The notes beneath the pieces are model-generated. The model did not search any database. It worked only from the letters and a program-made list of their open reading frames with translations, and was not told where the DNA came from. This document shows, one piece after another, positions 21,593 to 33,452 of a DNA stretch of 64,000 bases (position 1 is the first letter of the stretch; each line of letters opens with the position of its first letter). The translations under genes were made by a program, and so were the position numbers. Source of the DNA: Turnera subulata (taxonomy: Eukaryota > Streptophyta > Magnoliopsida > Malpighiales > Passifloraceae). Location of the stretch: assembly GCA_028386065.3 (NCBI GenBank), contig JAKUCV010002041.1, forward strand, positions 48,094 through 112,093. Reading direction: 5' to 3'.

Positions 21593-22450
21593 ATGGCACA
21601 AAACACTAGCACATTGTCACTGCGATCGGTCCTTGAGAAGGAAAAGTTAAACGGGAATAACTTCCTGAAATGGTATCGTAACTTGAGGATTGTCCTCAAA
21701 CAAGAAAAAAAATTGTATGTCCTCGAAGGGCCCGTTCTGAGTGAACCGGCGCCTAGTGCACCAAGGGCAGAAAGGGATGCTTACAAGAAGCATCTAGATG
21801 ATGCATTGGACATTGCTTGCCTAATGCTGGTCACCATAGACTCTGAGCTTCAGAAGCAACATGAGAACATGGGGGCGTTCGATATGATCGAACACCTTAA
21901 GATGCTCTTTGAGGAGCAAGCAAGGCATGAGAGGTACGAGACCTCTAAGGCATTGTTCCAATGCAGAATGGCTGAATCATCTCCTGTCAGACCTCATGTG
22001 CTTAAGATGATTGGATACATCGAAAGCCTTGAGGGTCTAGGGTTTCCTTTGCAGAAGGAATTGGTTGTTGACCTAGTCCTGCAATCGTTGCCGGATAGCT
22101 ACGGTCAATTTGTCATGAACATCAATATGAACCATCTTGACAAGTCCTTGTCCGAGTTGCTCAACATGTTGGGAACAGCTGAGCAACAAATGAAGGCAAG
22201 TAAATCCAATAGCATATTGATGCTTGGAGGTGGCAAAGGAAAGGGTAAAGCTAAGATGAAGAAATCCACCAAAAAGTTTGGTGCATCTTCTTCACAAATG
22301 CTGAAACCTAAAGGTGGCATTGCAAAGGAAGGTGAATGCTTCCATTGCAAGAAGTCTGGCCATTGGAGACGGAACTACCCGGTTTATCTTCAAGAGTTGA
22401 AGAAGAAGAAGGGAAGTGAGACTTCCACTTCAGGAACTAAGAAAGAGTAG
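21593..22450 (+). pseudogene. Copia gag with CCHC knuckle
   Basis: Open from ATG at 21593 (MAQNTSTLSLRSVLEKEKLN) for 285 codons. The same frame is open upstream to 21545, but MAQN is the conserved copia gag start. Central gag motifs: NNFLKWYRNLRIVLKQEKK and LVLQSLPDSYGQFVMN. A Lys/Gly-rich basic stretch precedes the zinc knuckle, C-FH-C-KKSG-H-WRRN-Y, whose last Cys is Tyr, so the knuckle is damaged. The gag ends in a Lys-rich tail and a TAG at 22448-22450. Confidence 0.85.
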
Positions 22451-24911
22451 GAGATTGGCTAAGGGTGAGATAGACCTACGTGTGGGAAATGGAGCAAGAG
22501 TTGCTGCATTAGCCGTAGGAACTTACTATCTATCCTTACCGAGTGGTTTAGTTTTGAAACTAGACGATTGCTATTATGTACCAACCATTAGCAGGAATCT
22601 GATTTCTGTATCTTGTCTTGACAAGAAAGGATTTTCATTTGTAATAAAGGACAATTGTTGTTCCATTTATTTCAATGATGTATATTATGGTGGTGCATAT
22701 TTGAGCAATGGTTTTTATGTTCTAAACCTAGAAACCGCAATCTATAACGTTAACACGAAGAAGGTTAGAACGAATGATTCCAATGAAAAGTACCTTTGGC
22801 ATTGTCGTTTAGGCCATATAAACGAGACTCGTATATCTAAACTCCATAAAGATTGACTTTTAGACTCATTTGATTATGAATCATTTGAGACGTGTGAGTC
22901 GTGTGAGTCGTGTTTGTTAGGCAAAATGACGAAGGCTCCTTTTACCGGTAAGGGTGAGAGAGCATCGGACTTATTAGGTCTTATACATAGTGATGTATGC
23001 GGACCTATGTCCACACAGGCTAGAGGTGGTTTTTCATACTTCATTACATTTACTGACGATTTTAGTAGAAATGGCTATGTGTATCTAATGAGACACAAGT
23101 CAGAATCCTTTGAAAAGTTCAAAGAATTCAAGAATGAAGTGCAGAATCAACTCGGTAAAAGTATTAATATTCTTCGATCAGATCGAGGAGGTGAATACTT
23201 AGACCGAGAATTCCTTGATCATCCAAAGGAGTGTGGTATAGTATCACAGCTCACTCCGCCGGGTACACCTCAATGGAATGGTGTATCCGAAAGGAGGAAT
23301 AGAACCTTGTTGGACATGGTTCGTACGATGATGAGTCAAGCTGACCTTCCTCCTTCGTTTTGGGGACATGCATTATTAAGTGCAGCTTTTACACTAAACC
23401 GTGTTCCATCTAAATCCGTCGAAAAGACACCATATGAGATATGGACTGGGAAGCGTCCCAATTTGCCTTTAATGAGAATTTGGGGTTGTGAGGCTTACAT
23501 AAAACGTGAAGCTTCGGATAAACTCGGCCCTAAATCAGACAAGTGCCTCTTTGTAGGATACCCTAAGGAAACGAAAGGGTACTATTTCTATAATCCTTTA
23601 GAGCACAAAGTGTTTGTGGCTCGGACTGCTATTTTTCTGGAAAGGGAATTTATTTCTAGAAGAATCAGTGGGAGGAAAGTAGAACTCGAAGAAGTTCGAG
23701 AGATAGAGGCTGAGATGGAACAAGGGCAGGAACCACAAGAAGTTGTGGATGAGATTCCTGTGCCTGTAACACATGGACCGCGTAGGTCGGATAGGACTCG
23801 GTATGAGCCTGAGAGATATGGATTTCTCATGACTCATGCTGGAGACGTGATGCTCATAGATGAGGATGAGCCCACTTCCTATCAGCAGGCCATTACGGGT
23901 CCGGACTCTGAGAAGTGGCTAGAGGCCATGAATTCGGAAATGGAATCCATGTACGAAAACAAGGTATGGACCTTGGTTGATCCACCCGAAGGGGTAAAAC
24001 CCATTGGATGCAAATGGGTTTTTAAGAGAAAGACCGACATGGACGGTAATGTGATTACCTATAAAGGGCGATTGGTTGCGAAAGGTTTCAAGCAAGTTCA
24101 TGGTATTGACTATGATGAAACTTTCTCACCGGTTGCCATGGTTAAATCCATCCGGATTCTATTGGCTGTAGCGGCATACTATGATTATGAGATATGGCAA
24201 ATGGATGTCAAAACTGCCTTCCTTAATGGGAATCTTTTAGAGGATGTGTACATGACATAGCCTGAAGGTTTTGTCAATCCAGAGAATGCCAATATGGTAT
24301 GCAAGTTGCAGAGATCCATTTATGGAATGAAACAAGCTTCTGGGAGTTGGAATCTTCGTTTTAGTGATGTAATCAAAGAGTTTGGTTTCATCAAGAACGA
24401 AGATGAACCATGTGTTTACAAGAAGGTTAGTGGGAGCACCATTGTTTTCTTGTTGTTGTATGTTGACGACATCTTGCTCATTGTGAATGACATTCCGACA
24501 CTACAGTCTGTAAAGACTTGGTTAGGAAAGAATTTCTCGATGAAGGACTTAGGAGAAGCTGCCTATGTGTTAGGTATAAAGATCTATAGAGATAGATCCA
24601 AAAGGCTTCTCGGGCTAAGTCAAAGTACGTATATTGACAAGGTGCTAAAGAGGTTTAGCATGCAAGATTCCAGGAAAGGATTCTTGCCCTTGTCACATAG
24701 CATATCTCTCTCAAAGTATCAATGTCCTAGTACATTTAAGGAGAGAGAGCGGATGAGTAAGATTCCTTTTGCTTCGGCAATAGGATCTATCATGTATGCC
24801 ATATTATGTACTCGGCCGGATGTCGCTTATGCTTTGAGTGTCACAAGCAGATACCAGTCTGATCCCGGTGAGAGTCACTGGACATCAGTTAAGAATATCC
24901 TAAGTACTTGA
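22451..24911 (+). pseudogene. Copia pol: pre-integrase, integrase, RT; protease site missing
   Basis: After the gag stop the sequence goes straight to RRLAKGEIDLRVGNG. The protease D-S/T-G segment expected before it is absent, so a deletion removed the active site. Then LWHCRLGHINETRISKL and a frame break near 22856; integrase with HSDVCGPM, RSDRGGEY and WNGVSERRNRT; RT from CKWVFKRKTDMDGN, a TAG at 24258-24260 and the YVDD box at 24459-24470. The frame is lost at 24909-24911, where KYLRSTKDAFLVYG-like sequence continues one base out of frame. Confidence 0.85.
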
Positions 24912-25266
24912 GAAGCACTAAGGATGCATTCCTGGTTTACGGAAGCGTTGATGAGCTTGTGTAAAGGGTTACACAGATGCTAGCTTCCAAACCGATATGG
25001 GTGATTTTAGATCGCAGTTAGGATAGGTGTTTTGTCTTGGAAGTGGTAATGTGTGCTGGAAGAGTTCCAAGCAAGGTGTTGTATGCTGGAAGAGTTCCAA
25101 GCAAGAGACAGTAGTTGACTCTACAACTGAGGCTGTGTATAGTTCCTTTTGGGAACAAAGTAGGAGATCTATTGTCTAATCTTCTCACGCAGCGGAAGCA
25201 TGATGGTCATGCTAGATCCACATGTATGAGATATATGGATGATTGGCTTTAGTGCAAGTGGGAGAT
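24912..25266 (+). pseudogene. Degenerate copia RNase H and polypurine tract
   Basis: Short out-of-frame matches to the end of copia RNase H, including a direct duplication of GTGTGCTGGAAGAGTTCCAAGCAAG-like sequence at about 25051 and 25079. The region ends in the polypurine tract GCAAGTGGGAGAT directly before the LTR at 25267. Confidence 0.6.
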
Positions 25267-26780
25267 TGTTAGTGTAATATGCCCAAAAGCCAATCATGGA
25301 TGATTATTTGTAGTCACGTATACGCATTAAGGTTATTCCAATAAGTATCGTTTATAAGATAAACGCTTGCACATACTTATAACCCTAGAATATTTCATAT
25401 TCTTAAATTATCCTCGATTATTATTATGGATGGGTTGTAATAATAAATTAAGACTAGCGTATGTTGAGAATTGCACATGTGATATGAATTCTACATACGG
25501 GTACAAGGTAGAGAACTTGTGGACTGGACCGACCCACATAAGAACGCTACATGGAACGTTATATGTTTTGTCGATAGCGGTTCTTATAATGTATTGTCCT
25601 TAGACCTGTGATCATCAAGGTTCCCAACATGTGAGTCATATGCTTTGATATTATTCCTGGTCATCCGTAACTGGATAGACGTAAGGGTAATCATTGGGTA
25701 TACGATGAGTGTGTAGTGGGTTTTGCATGATCCAGAGGGGATTCGTCCAACCCATATAACGGGTATATTATCGGAATGTTTATTGATAGAGTTGAACCGT
25801 AAATGCATGGCCATGCTCGGATAATGATATATGATATCATTGGTATCCGTTGCACCGGTTAACTCGAGGATCAAGAAACCGAGATTAAACATATACGAGA
25901 TTGACATATTCCATGTCTCGTGTTTAATCTTGATAATGGGACGAAGGGACGATGACATGTTCCGAGGCACGTGGAATCAGCATTGATCTTGTCGTTCGAG
26001 TGGCAATGATGTGTTGCTAGACGCCGCTCTTTGCTTATAATTGTAAAATGAGATTTTACGATTATTGTCGAACGTACAAGTGCCTACAGGGTCACACACA
26101 TACAGCCGTTGATTCGAGCAGGTGGTTGAACCGTGGTTGGACCATGGTTGAACCAAGGTGTGGTTGGACCATGGTTGGACCAGGGTCGTTTTTGGGCTGG
26201 TTTGGTTCACTAAATGTCAGATTTTTTAACCAAAACATGTCGAGTTGTGTTGATAATGCTTAGTGGGAAACATGATTATGTGGAGACATAATCATGTTGC
26301 TTAGTGGACCACCATGTTGGCCATTAACTCCACTAATGCATTATCCCTTTGAGGGTTGAGTGATCATATCACTATTGCTCATCTTCTTTCTCACACACAC
26401 TTGTTCTTGAGAGAATTTTCAGAGCTTGAGAAGAGTTCTTGAGTGGTCTGAAAATTGAGAGAAAAACACCACACACAAAAGCTCCTGGAAACCTGTTGCT
26501 AGCACACCAGTTCGGGAGAGCTCGGGTTGAAGTCGTGAGACGTTCTTCAGCCGGTTATAGCGGTTCGTGTGGATACCGTAGAGGGGCGAGGCTTTTGTCT
26601 GGCTCTAGCTGATTTAGTTCTACAGTTGGGTGAAAGACCTCAACCGTTACAGGTATGAACAATTGTTATTCGGTTTAGCTCCCTTCGCATGGATCCTCCA
26701 TGTGTATCCGGTATTTCCGTTGCGCATACATGTTGTATTTTGTGCTTTTGATTGTCAATTGCATGAACCGGATACTTACA
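25267..26780 (+). repeat. 3' LTR of copia element (1.5 kb)
   Basis: Begins TGTTAGTGTAATATGCCC and ends GGATACTTACA. Its full extent is confirmed by an independent solo copy, in reverse, at 57392-58939 with target duplications, plus a partial copy at 54420-55432. It carries a short minisatellite of CCATGGTTGGA-type words (26120-26190) that varies in copy number among the three copies. Sequence after 26780 is a different copia element, so this LTR marks an insertion into it. Confidence 0.85.
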
Positions 26781-26784
26781 TGAT

Positions 26785-29718
26785 GCTGGTATTTTCAGAG
26801 AGCTTGATGATTCTGTCAATTCTAAAGTTAAAATTGGCAATGGCCAATTTATTTCTGTCAAAGGGAAAGGAACAGTTGCTATTAGATGTGCTTCAGGAGT
26901 TAAAATTATTTCTGATATTTTGTTTGTACCTGAGATTGACCAAAATTTATTGAGTGTTGGTCAGTTGCTTGAGAAAGGATATTAGGTGTCTTTCAAAGAA
27001 AAAATATGTGTCACCAGAGATGCTGATGGTCAGGATGTGCTAAAAGTGGGAATGAAAGGAAAATGTTTTTCCTTGGAGACCTTGGAGACACAAGACGGTA
27101 ATGAAGAACAAGCTGTATTTTCGGCAACTGTGAATAATGCTGAATTATGTTATAGGCGTCTTGGACACTTTCATCACAGGGGTCTCACTTTTATGCAGCA
27201 GAAAAATTTTGCAAGGGATTTGCCATTTTTTGAAGCCTCTCAGTTATATTGCAAAGGGTGCCAATTTAGGAAGCATGTCAGGTTGCCATTTTTTCAGTCA
27301 TCTTGGAGGGCTATAAAAAAATTATAGCTAATACATACGGATGTTGTAGGGCCTCAACAAACTCTTTCTTTGAATGGGAGTAAATATTACATCCTTTTTA
27401 TTGATGATCTTACAAGATTTTGTTGGATTTATTTTTTGAAGTCCAAGTCTGAGGTTCCTGATGTGTTTTGGAAATTCAAGGCGTGGATAGAAAATCAGAG
27501 TGGCTGTAAAATCCAGATGCTAAGGTCAGATAATGGTACCGAGTATAATTCTGGTCAATTTAATTCCTTTTGTGATGAAGCAGGAATTCACCATCAACTC
27601 ACTGCACCATATACACCACAACAGAATGGAGTGAGTGAAAGAAAAAATAGGACAATTATGGAGATGGCCAGATGTCTACTGCATGATAAAAATTTGCCAA
27701 AGGAATTTTGGGCTGAAGCAGCAAATACTGCAGTTTTCTTGTTAAACAGACTTCTTACCAGGGCACTTGACCAAATTACACCGTATGAAGCATGATATGG
27801 TTTTTTTAAGCCTTCCCTGAAAAATCTCAAAATTTTTGGTGCATTATGTCATGTGTATGTACCAAGTGCAAAAAGAGATAAACTTGATAAAAAATCAGAG
27901 CCTCGTATTTTTGTTGGTTATAGTGATGTCAGTAAAGCTTACCGAATATTTCAGCCACATTCTAAGAAAATTATAGTGAGCAGAGATGTTATTTTCTTCG
28001 AAAATAAGGAGTGTGACTGGAACATTGGTGATGACATGCAGATGCCAAAAGTTGATGATAATTTGCAGATGCCAGAAAATATGAAATTTTTGGAGGAAAA
28101 TATTGATGACCCTCCTGTGAGAGGAACCAGGATGCTTTCTGATATTTATCAAAAGTGCAATATTGCTCTTTGTGAACCTGCTAATTACAAAGAGGCTGCA
28201 GTAGCTCCACAGTGGATAGATGCAATGGAGGAGGAGATAAAAATGATTGAAAAAAATCAGACATGGAAGTTGGTGGAAAGGCCTACACACAAAGCTGTTA
28301 TTGGAGTTAAATAGCTTTTTAGAACCAAACTCAATGCTGATGGTTCTGTGAATAAGCACAAAGCAAGGCTTGTTGTAAAGGGTTATGCACAGGCTTATGG
28401 TGTTGATTATTCTGAAACTTTTGCACCAGTGGCAAGGCTTGATACCATCCGGATGCTCCTAGCAATTGCAGCACAGAAAAATTGGAAGATTTTTCAGCTT
28501 GATGTTAAGTCAGCATTTTTAAATGGCTTTTTGCAGGAAAAAATATTTGTTGAGCAACCAGAAGGTTTTCTTGTAAAAGGATATGAAGACAAAGTGTATT
28601 TACTGAAGAAAGCTCTTTATGGTATGAAACAGGCACCAAGAGTCTGGTATTCCAGAATTGATGAAAACTTGCTGGGACTTGGTTTCAAGAAAAGTTTGAG
28701 TGAATCCACTTTGTACATAAAGCATGTTGGTTCTGCGTTGCTTATTGTTTCATTATATGTTGATGATTTGTTGGTGACAGGAAATAATTCAGAACTGGTC
28801 AAAAAATTCAGAGTTGAAATAACCAGTGTCTTTGAGATGACAGACCTTGGGGAGATGGCATACTTCCTTGGTTTGGAGATTAAGCAAGTGCATTTTGGAA
28901 TTTTTGTCTACCAACAAAAATATGCTAGAGAAATTCTGAAAAAATTTCGGATGGAGGAATGCAAGCCTGTTGACACTCCAATGAATTTGATGGAGAAATT
29001 TTTCAAAGAAGATGGGGCTAAAAAGGCAGATGAAGGTACATTTAGAAGTCTTATTGGTTGTCTTATGTATCTCACTGTAACCAGGCCAGATATTACACAA
29101 GCTGTGAGTTTATTATCCAGATTTATGCATTGTGCCAGTGACATCCATTTTACAACTGCAAAAAGGGTGGTTAGATATATCAAAGGCACATTGGACTATG
29201 GAATTAAGTTCAGTCAAGTTGAAAATTTTCAGTTGCATGGTTTTTCTAATAGTGATTGGGCTGGTTCTTTTGATGACATGAGAAGCACTTCAGGCTATTG
29301 TTTCAGCTTTGGTTCAGGCATATTTTCTTGGAGGTCTAAGAAGTAGGAGATCATTGCACAATCCACTGCTGAAGCAGAATATATTGCTGCTACTGAAGCT
29401 GTTAATCAAGCCTTATGGATTCGTAAAATACTCACAGATTTGCAGATGAAGCAAGACATGAGTATAGAGATATTTGTGGATAACCAAGCTGCAATTTCTA
29501 TCTCAAACAATCCTGTATTTCATGGAAAGACAAAGCATTTCAAGATTCAATTTTACTTCTTACGAGAAGTTCAAAAGGATGGAGATATACAGTTGATTCA
29601 TTGCAAGACAGCCAATCAGCTTGCTGATTTGTTCACAAAAGCTCTACCTAAAGCTAGGTTTGAGTATCTAAGAGATGAACTGGGAGTTTGTGAAATCAAA
29701 GTCAAGGAGGAGTGTTAA
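26785..29718 (+). pseudogene. Tnt1-like pol: integrase, RT and RNase H with five stops
   Basis: Collinear copia pol in essentially one frame. KVKIGNGQFISVKGKGTVAI and ILFVPEIDQNLLSVGQL come before a TAG at 26983-26985. Then CYRRLGHFHHRG and CKGCQFRKH; a TAG near 27328; integrase [18 protein letters not shown] and [15 protein letters not shown] at 27793-27795; TAG at 28312-28314 in the GVKW-like position; RT with YVDD at 28755-28766; RNase H NSDWAGSFDD; TAG at 29344-29346; ending KTKHFKIQFYFLREVQKDGD and LADLFTKALPKARFEYLRDE. Apart from these stops it is well preserved (332 open codons at 28348-29346). Confidence 0.9.
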
Positions 29719-29935
29719 AATATTGACTTTGATTAGTTATATATTATTTTATTTAATTATTATGGAGATAATATTAATTAGTAGTTACACCAGTTATGGG
29801 GAGATAAGAAGTTGTAAAGCAGTTCTAACTGCTCATATATAACAATATAAATATTGTACGTTGCATTCAATAAAAGATGTATGAGATGCATGAGGTATTT
29901 CAGTAAAATATATCCTTGTCTCTGCTCATACAACA
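29713..29935 (+). repeat. 3' LTR of Tnt1-like element
   Basis: Begins TGTTAAAATATTGAC right after the polypurine tract AAGGAGGAG and overlaps the pol stop. Contains ATATAACAATATAAATATTG and AATAAAAGATG (possible TATA and poly(A) signals). Ends ...TCATACAACAACA near 29935, where LINE sequence resumes; the exact end is approximate. Confidence 0.65.
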
Positions 29936-30848
29936 ACAAACCCGCATACTAGCCGCAAAACCACAGTCACAATACTGTCCGGGATACTTACCAATTTCAT
30001 CTCCTCAACAAAGCTCCAACAGATATGATCATACGTCTTCACCAAGTCAATCTTCAAGGCCATAAAATCCACAGTAGGTTTGAAACATTACACAAACTAA
30101 TTGGTAATAACTTGGTAGGTTTGAAAGCCAATAACTTGGTAATAATCTTAAACAAATTAAAACATTACACAAACTAATTGGTCTAAACTGGGACAAAGTA
30201 GTAGGATGATCAAATTTCAAAATCAAGCAAATAAGTGTTAAATTAACCCGAGTGTCCACCCTCCTAGTGGAGAAAGTATCCAGACTAAATTGGAATACAT
30301 CAAGTGCCACTACTGACCACTGGCTTGATAAAGTAGAGCATGAATACCATCTGGCCCGGGAGCCTTCAGCGCTCCCATATCAAAAACCGCCCTACGAGCC
30401 TCGTCCAAAGTAATCTCCTTCGTAAAATTTCCCAATGTCTCAGCTAAAAGAGTAAGAAAAGCATCGACTAGAGCAACTGCATCACCTTGTCCTTCCTCTG
30501 TCTGGAGAGTACGAAAGAATGATACTGCCACTTGTTTCAAAAATGTAGTATCATACTGCCAATGTCCATCATTATCCTGAAGGGCTTCTATTCTGTTCTT
30601 CTTATGCCGAAGCTTAGTTGTCATGTGAAAAAAGTGGATATTTCTATCACCGTGGCTTAGCCAATTTCACCTAGACTTCTGTAACCACATCCACTCCTCC
30701 GAATCAACATTTGTTCGTATTCCTCTCTAAGTTTTGTGTTCAATCTCCTTAAGTATTGATTAGGTGCCCGATCCAGAGCAAGCTTGATACCACGAAGTCG
30801 ACTCATTAGACGTGTTTTATGATGGAAAGCATTCCCAAAGCAAAGCCT
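29936..30848 (-). pseudogene. L1-like LINE reverse transcriptase fragment
   Basis: Read leftwards from 30848: a pre-RT region (HHKTRLMSRLRGIKLALDR, then NQYLRRLNTKLREEYEQML, 30840-30660), a frame break, then TTKLRHKKNRIEALQDNDG, TLDEARRAVFDMGALKAPGP with DGIHALLYQ (RT fingers), LSQFRPISLCNV, another break, and near 30060-29940 the palm start ALKIDLVKTYDHICWSFV. It then stops at the copia LTR. Several frameshifts. Upstream it is cut by the CACTA-type terminus at 30849. Confidence 0.75.
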
Positions 30849-31110
30849 CACTACAAAAAAGCGTGCAATTTTTGGGGGCTAAAATATGCATATTGCGGAG
30901 GTTTTAACCCCCGCTATTTGCCGTTGCGAGAGTTGCTCAAACTCTCACGGTTACAATCGTCGCAAATTGCTTGCGGGGTTCTTGGGCAACCCGTGATGAC
31001 AACCTGCTTAATTTACATTTTGCAATGGGGGTTGCGGGGTTTTAACCCCTCAATATTATTTCACAATTTGTGAGGGTTATATTGTGGGGGGTTTTAACCG
31101 CCACAATATT
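30849..31110 (+). mobile_element. CACTA-type (En/Spm) transposon terminus with subterminal repeats
   Basis: CACTACAAAAAAGCG at 30849 matches the canonical CACTA terminal inverted repeat, inserted in the LINE. The next 260 bp contain GGTTTTAACCCCC, GGGGTTTTAACCCC and GGGGTTTTAACC near 30900, 31035 and 31090, plus GCGGGG words. This is the usual subterminal pattern of plant CACTA elements. I did not find the opposite end (TTTTTTGTAGTG) in the window, so the element is truncated or its end is diverged. Confidence 0.65.
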
Positions 31111-31424
31111 TTGTTATTTTTTTTAGAGGAAAAAAAAGGTAAAACCTGTAATTTTTTTTAATGAGCAATTAGAACTATAATTAACCATTCACAATAATAT
31201 CAATAACACAAACAGTCATCAAAACTAAGATTTTATTAAATCATACAAATGATCATATGCGTTACATACAGAATTCAAGTCCACCGAATTCAAGTAAAAC
31301 ATGACTGAATCAAATAAACAAGACCCTTCTAAAAATCTTTCAATTGACAGCTGCAGTCATCAGAAGTCCTAAATTTAGCATCAAAAAAGAAATTGGTAGC
31401 TTTCCCTCACAAAATAAACAATAA
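31111..31424. other. Interior behind CACTA end, no gene seen
   Basis: AT-rich, non-coding, with an A/T homopolymer stretch near 31110-31140. Nothing recognised. Confidence 0.4.
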
Positions 31425-31561
31425 TCAAAACTGAGTTTGTTCTTGATCAGATTGTGATGGAGATGAGTGATGCGAAATGGAAGGAGAAGGCTCTTCTTGT
31501 TCTGATTGAATCTCCCATGATTTCAAACTCACAATTCTTTTCCTCCTCGGTTTAGGACTAT
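31425..31561 (-). pseudogene. Captured last exon of an unidentified gene
   Basis: On the minus strand TTTTTTCCATTTCAG, a canonical splice acceptor, is followed at 31561 by an open frame. That frame reads SPKPRRKRIVSLKSWEIQSE and a Ser/Gln/Glu-rich tail ending in TGA at 31425-31427. A second acceptor-like site (TTTCTTCCTCCAG) lies upstream near 31668. This looks like the 3' exon of a plant gene with a basic then acidic, Ser-rich C-terminus. I do not recognise the gene. It lies on the same strand as the laccase exons next to it. Confidence 0.4.
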
Positions 31562-31934
31562 CTGAAATGGAAAAAACACAAGTTAATCGTGTTTGGAATC
31601 TTAATTCCATACTGTAATGAAAGCATAGAAATTGGCAAATGAGGATTATCAGCATCACTTCCAAAACCTGGAGGAAGAAATTAGAAACAGAAGCAAAGGA
31701 CACAAAACAAACATCAAAGAAATGATGTTAAATTTTGTGCAGTTGTCACCCCAAAGAAGCCATCCAATAAAAACACTGAAAGAGCAGTAACTATGCATAT
31801 GTTACAACTTGCCGAAAATAGAACATTAGGTTCCGAAAGCACTAAAGACTAGTTGTTAGTTGATCATTAATGCAATCAGTATGGAAAACTCCAATTACCA
31901 GATATCATACCCTAGCAGTGTCTCCAATTATCAG

Positions 31935-32457
31935 ATTCCACAACAGTACGCTTATGCCCTACAATTTTAAAGAAGAGCTCTTCATTAAGTGCAACGTTGA
32001 TCAGGCTAAGCATATAGGTCTTGCCGCTCTCCACTGGCAATGTGAAACCACCTGCAGATGATTCAAGATAATAAAAAAAGGTAGATTCTGTTAGCTATTT
32101 AATTACAACTAATCCAAGTAAATAAGAAATGGTTAATCGTATACCCTGTGTGGAGTAGGGAATGGATAGGGAACGCCACGCTTGGGCAATTTAACGATGG
32201 AGCCATGGACAGTGGACCTTTTAGCCACAGAATATGTGCATGCCAACGAAGTGTACCCCTTTGCCCTGTGATTGTGAAATTGTATGCATAGCTCTGCCCT
32301 GGCTGAATTGTGCATTGGGTTATGCATACTGGGCCATCTTTCCAACCAGTTTGCAACTGCCTAATCCCATGCCTACAAAACAAAAGGAGGAAACAATTAA
32401 GCAACAATTTCAGTTAAATAGTATTCTTTGCTGACTTACCAATGGATGGAGACATTG
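31935..32457 (-). pseudogene. Laccase (multicopper oxidase) exon fragments
   Basis: Minus strand. Exon 1 keeps only its end, NVSIH plus a split Trp codon (32457-32440), followed by donor GTAAGT. A 67-bp intron (32439-32373) ends TTTTGTAG. Exon 2 from 32372 reads [47 protein letters not shown], covering laccase copper motifs HWHG and HAH. It runs, with a +2 frame change, into exon-3-like [20 protein letters not shown] (to about 32145). The rest of exon 3 is gone. After an acceptor (CTGCAG at about 32052) comes exon-4-like [33 protein letters not shown] (to about 31935). The cupredoxin C-terminal half is missing. Laccases oxidise monolignols and phenolics in the cell wall; this copy cannot. Confidence 0.8.
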
Positions 32458-33164
32458 ATCAGGCTAAAGCAATAAAATGCAACCGCAAGGCATATGCAAG
32501 AAGTGAAAACATTATCCAGAGATGAATTTAGGTCTCTTAGAACTTAACAACATGCAACAAAACAAAGTCTGTAAAGGTATAGAGTTAATGATGGATAAAA
32601 GAGAAAGATAGATATGTTATGTATTTCTGCACATAGTGATTTTCTTCAAGAAACAAATGTTGAAAGCTCAAATGGGAATGGTCGCTGAAAGGATTTCCTG
32701 ACAATATATTTGAAAAGCAGATGAAGTTATAACTTCACTTACCCTTTTCTCCAATTAGCAATGCCGGATTTGAATAACCACAAAATGATATAACTTACAA
32801 CTCTAGGAAACCAGTCAAGTTCTCACTAATGTGACAGGGGGTTACGTACCTTTGTCTCAATACAGACTTGCTCTAACACTTGGTGAGGATCCCTAAACAA
32901 CAAGCTGCAACGAAATTCATTTTATATGTTGACAATATTCCACATATGCATGAACCATATAAAATCATAGTAAAAATGAGGGAATTTAGCTTTACCTTTG
33001 TCCAAGTGAACCTCAACACTGCCATGATACCTATCACTGGGATCCTTACACAATAAGTGCAGATTAGATAAGAGCAGAAAATGGCCGGTTAATACATCGC
33101 TTAAGTTCTTTGGTTTAGAAAAATGCTCTCTGGGGATAATTCTTTGGTATGTGCTCTCTGAACT
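32458..33164. other. Interior without recognisable gene
   Basis: AT-rich. A minus-strand open stretch (about 33110-32922) reads LSDVLTGHFLLLSNLHLLCK but has no domain I recognise. Confidence 0.35.
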
Positions 33165-33452
33165 CTGGTGGATAATACCTCTAGGGATAGCTTGGAGTTG
33201 TATTATGGATTGTTTATGTATAATCGGAATGCTTTGGAGCAGCTGGAGAGGCTGGATGTGGCATTTGAGGAGATTAAGTAGCAGTTGGTTGCGACAATTA
33301 TGCATTAGGCCTCTCCACTGAATCCCCAAACAACTGCTTCTTAATTGCCTCAAAGCCACATCCAGCTGCTCCAAAGCATTCTGATCATATATAGAATAAA
33401 GCCATAATACAAGTCAAAACTATCCCAGAGGTGTTATCCACCAGAGATTCAA
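33165..33452. repeat. Imperfect inverted repeat with coding-like arms
   Basis: Left arm at about 33165-33290 and right arm at about 33340-33450 are reverse complements with scattered mismatches over about 125 bp, around a 50-bp spacer. For example CTCTGGTGGATAATACC (left) pairs with GGTGTTATCCACCAGAG (right), and GAATGCTTTGGAGCAGCTGG with its inverse. Each arm keeps an open frame with NALEQL and LDVAxxxI motifs. This suggests one exon was duplicated in inverted orientation. The gene of origin is not recognised. Confidence 0.6.

Larger units (their letters stand above)
26781..29935 (+). mobile_element. Tnt1-like Ty1/copia element, 5' truncated
   Basis: Starts abruptly within the protease/pre-integrase region at the end of the neighbouring LTR, and runs through integrase, RT and RNase H to a short 3' LTR. 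Gag, protease active site and 5' LTR are gone. The KEECxx end followed by GGAGGAGTGTTAAAATATTG is characteristic of Tnt1/Tork-like elements. Confidence 0.8.
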
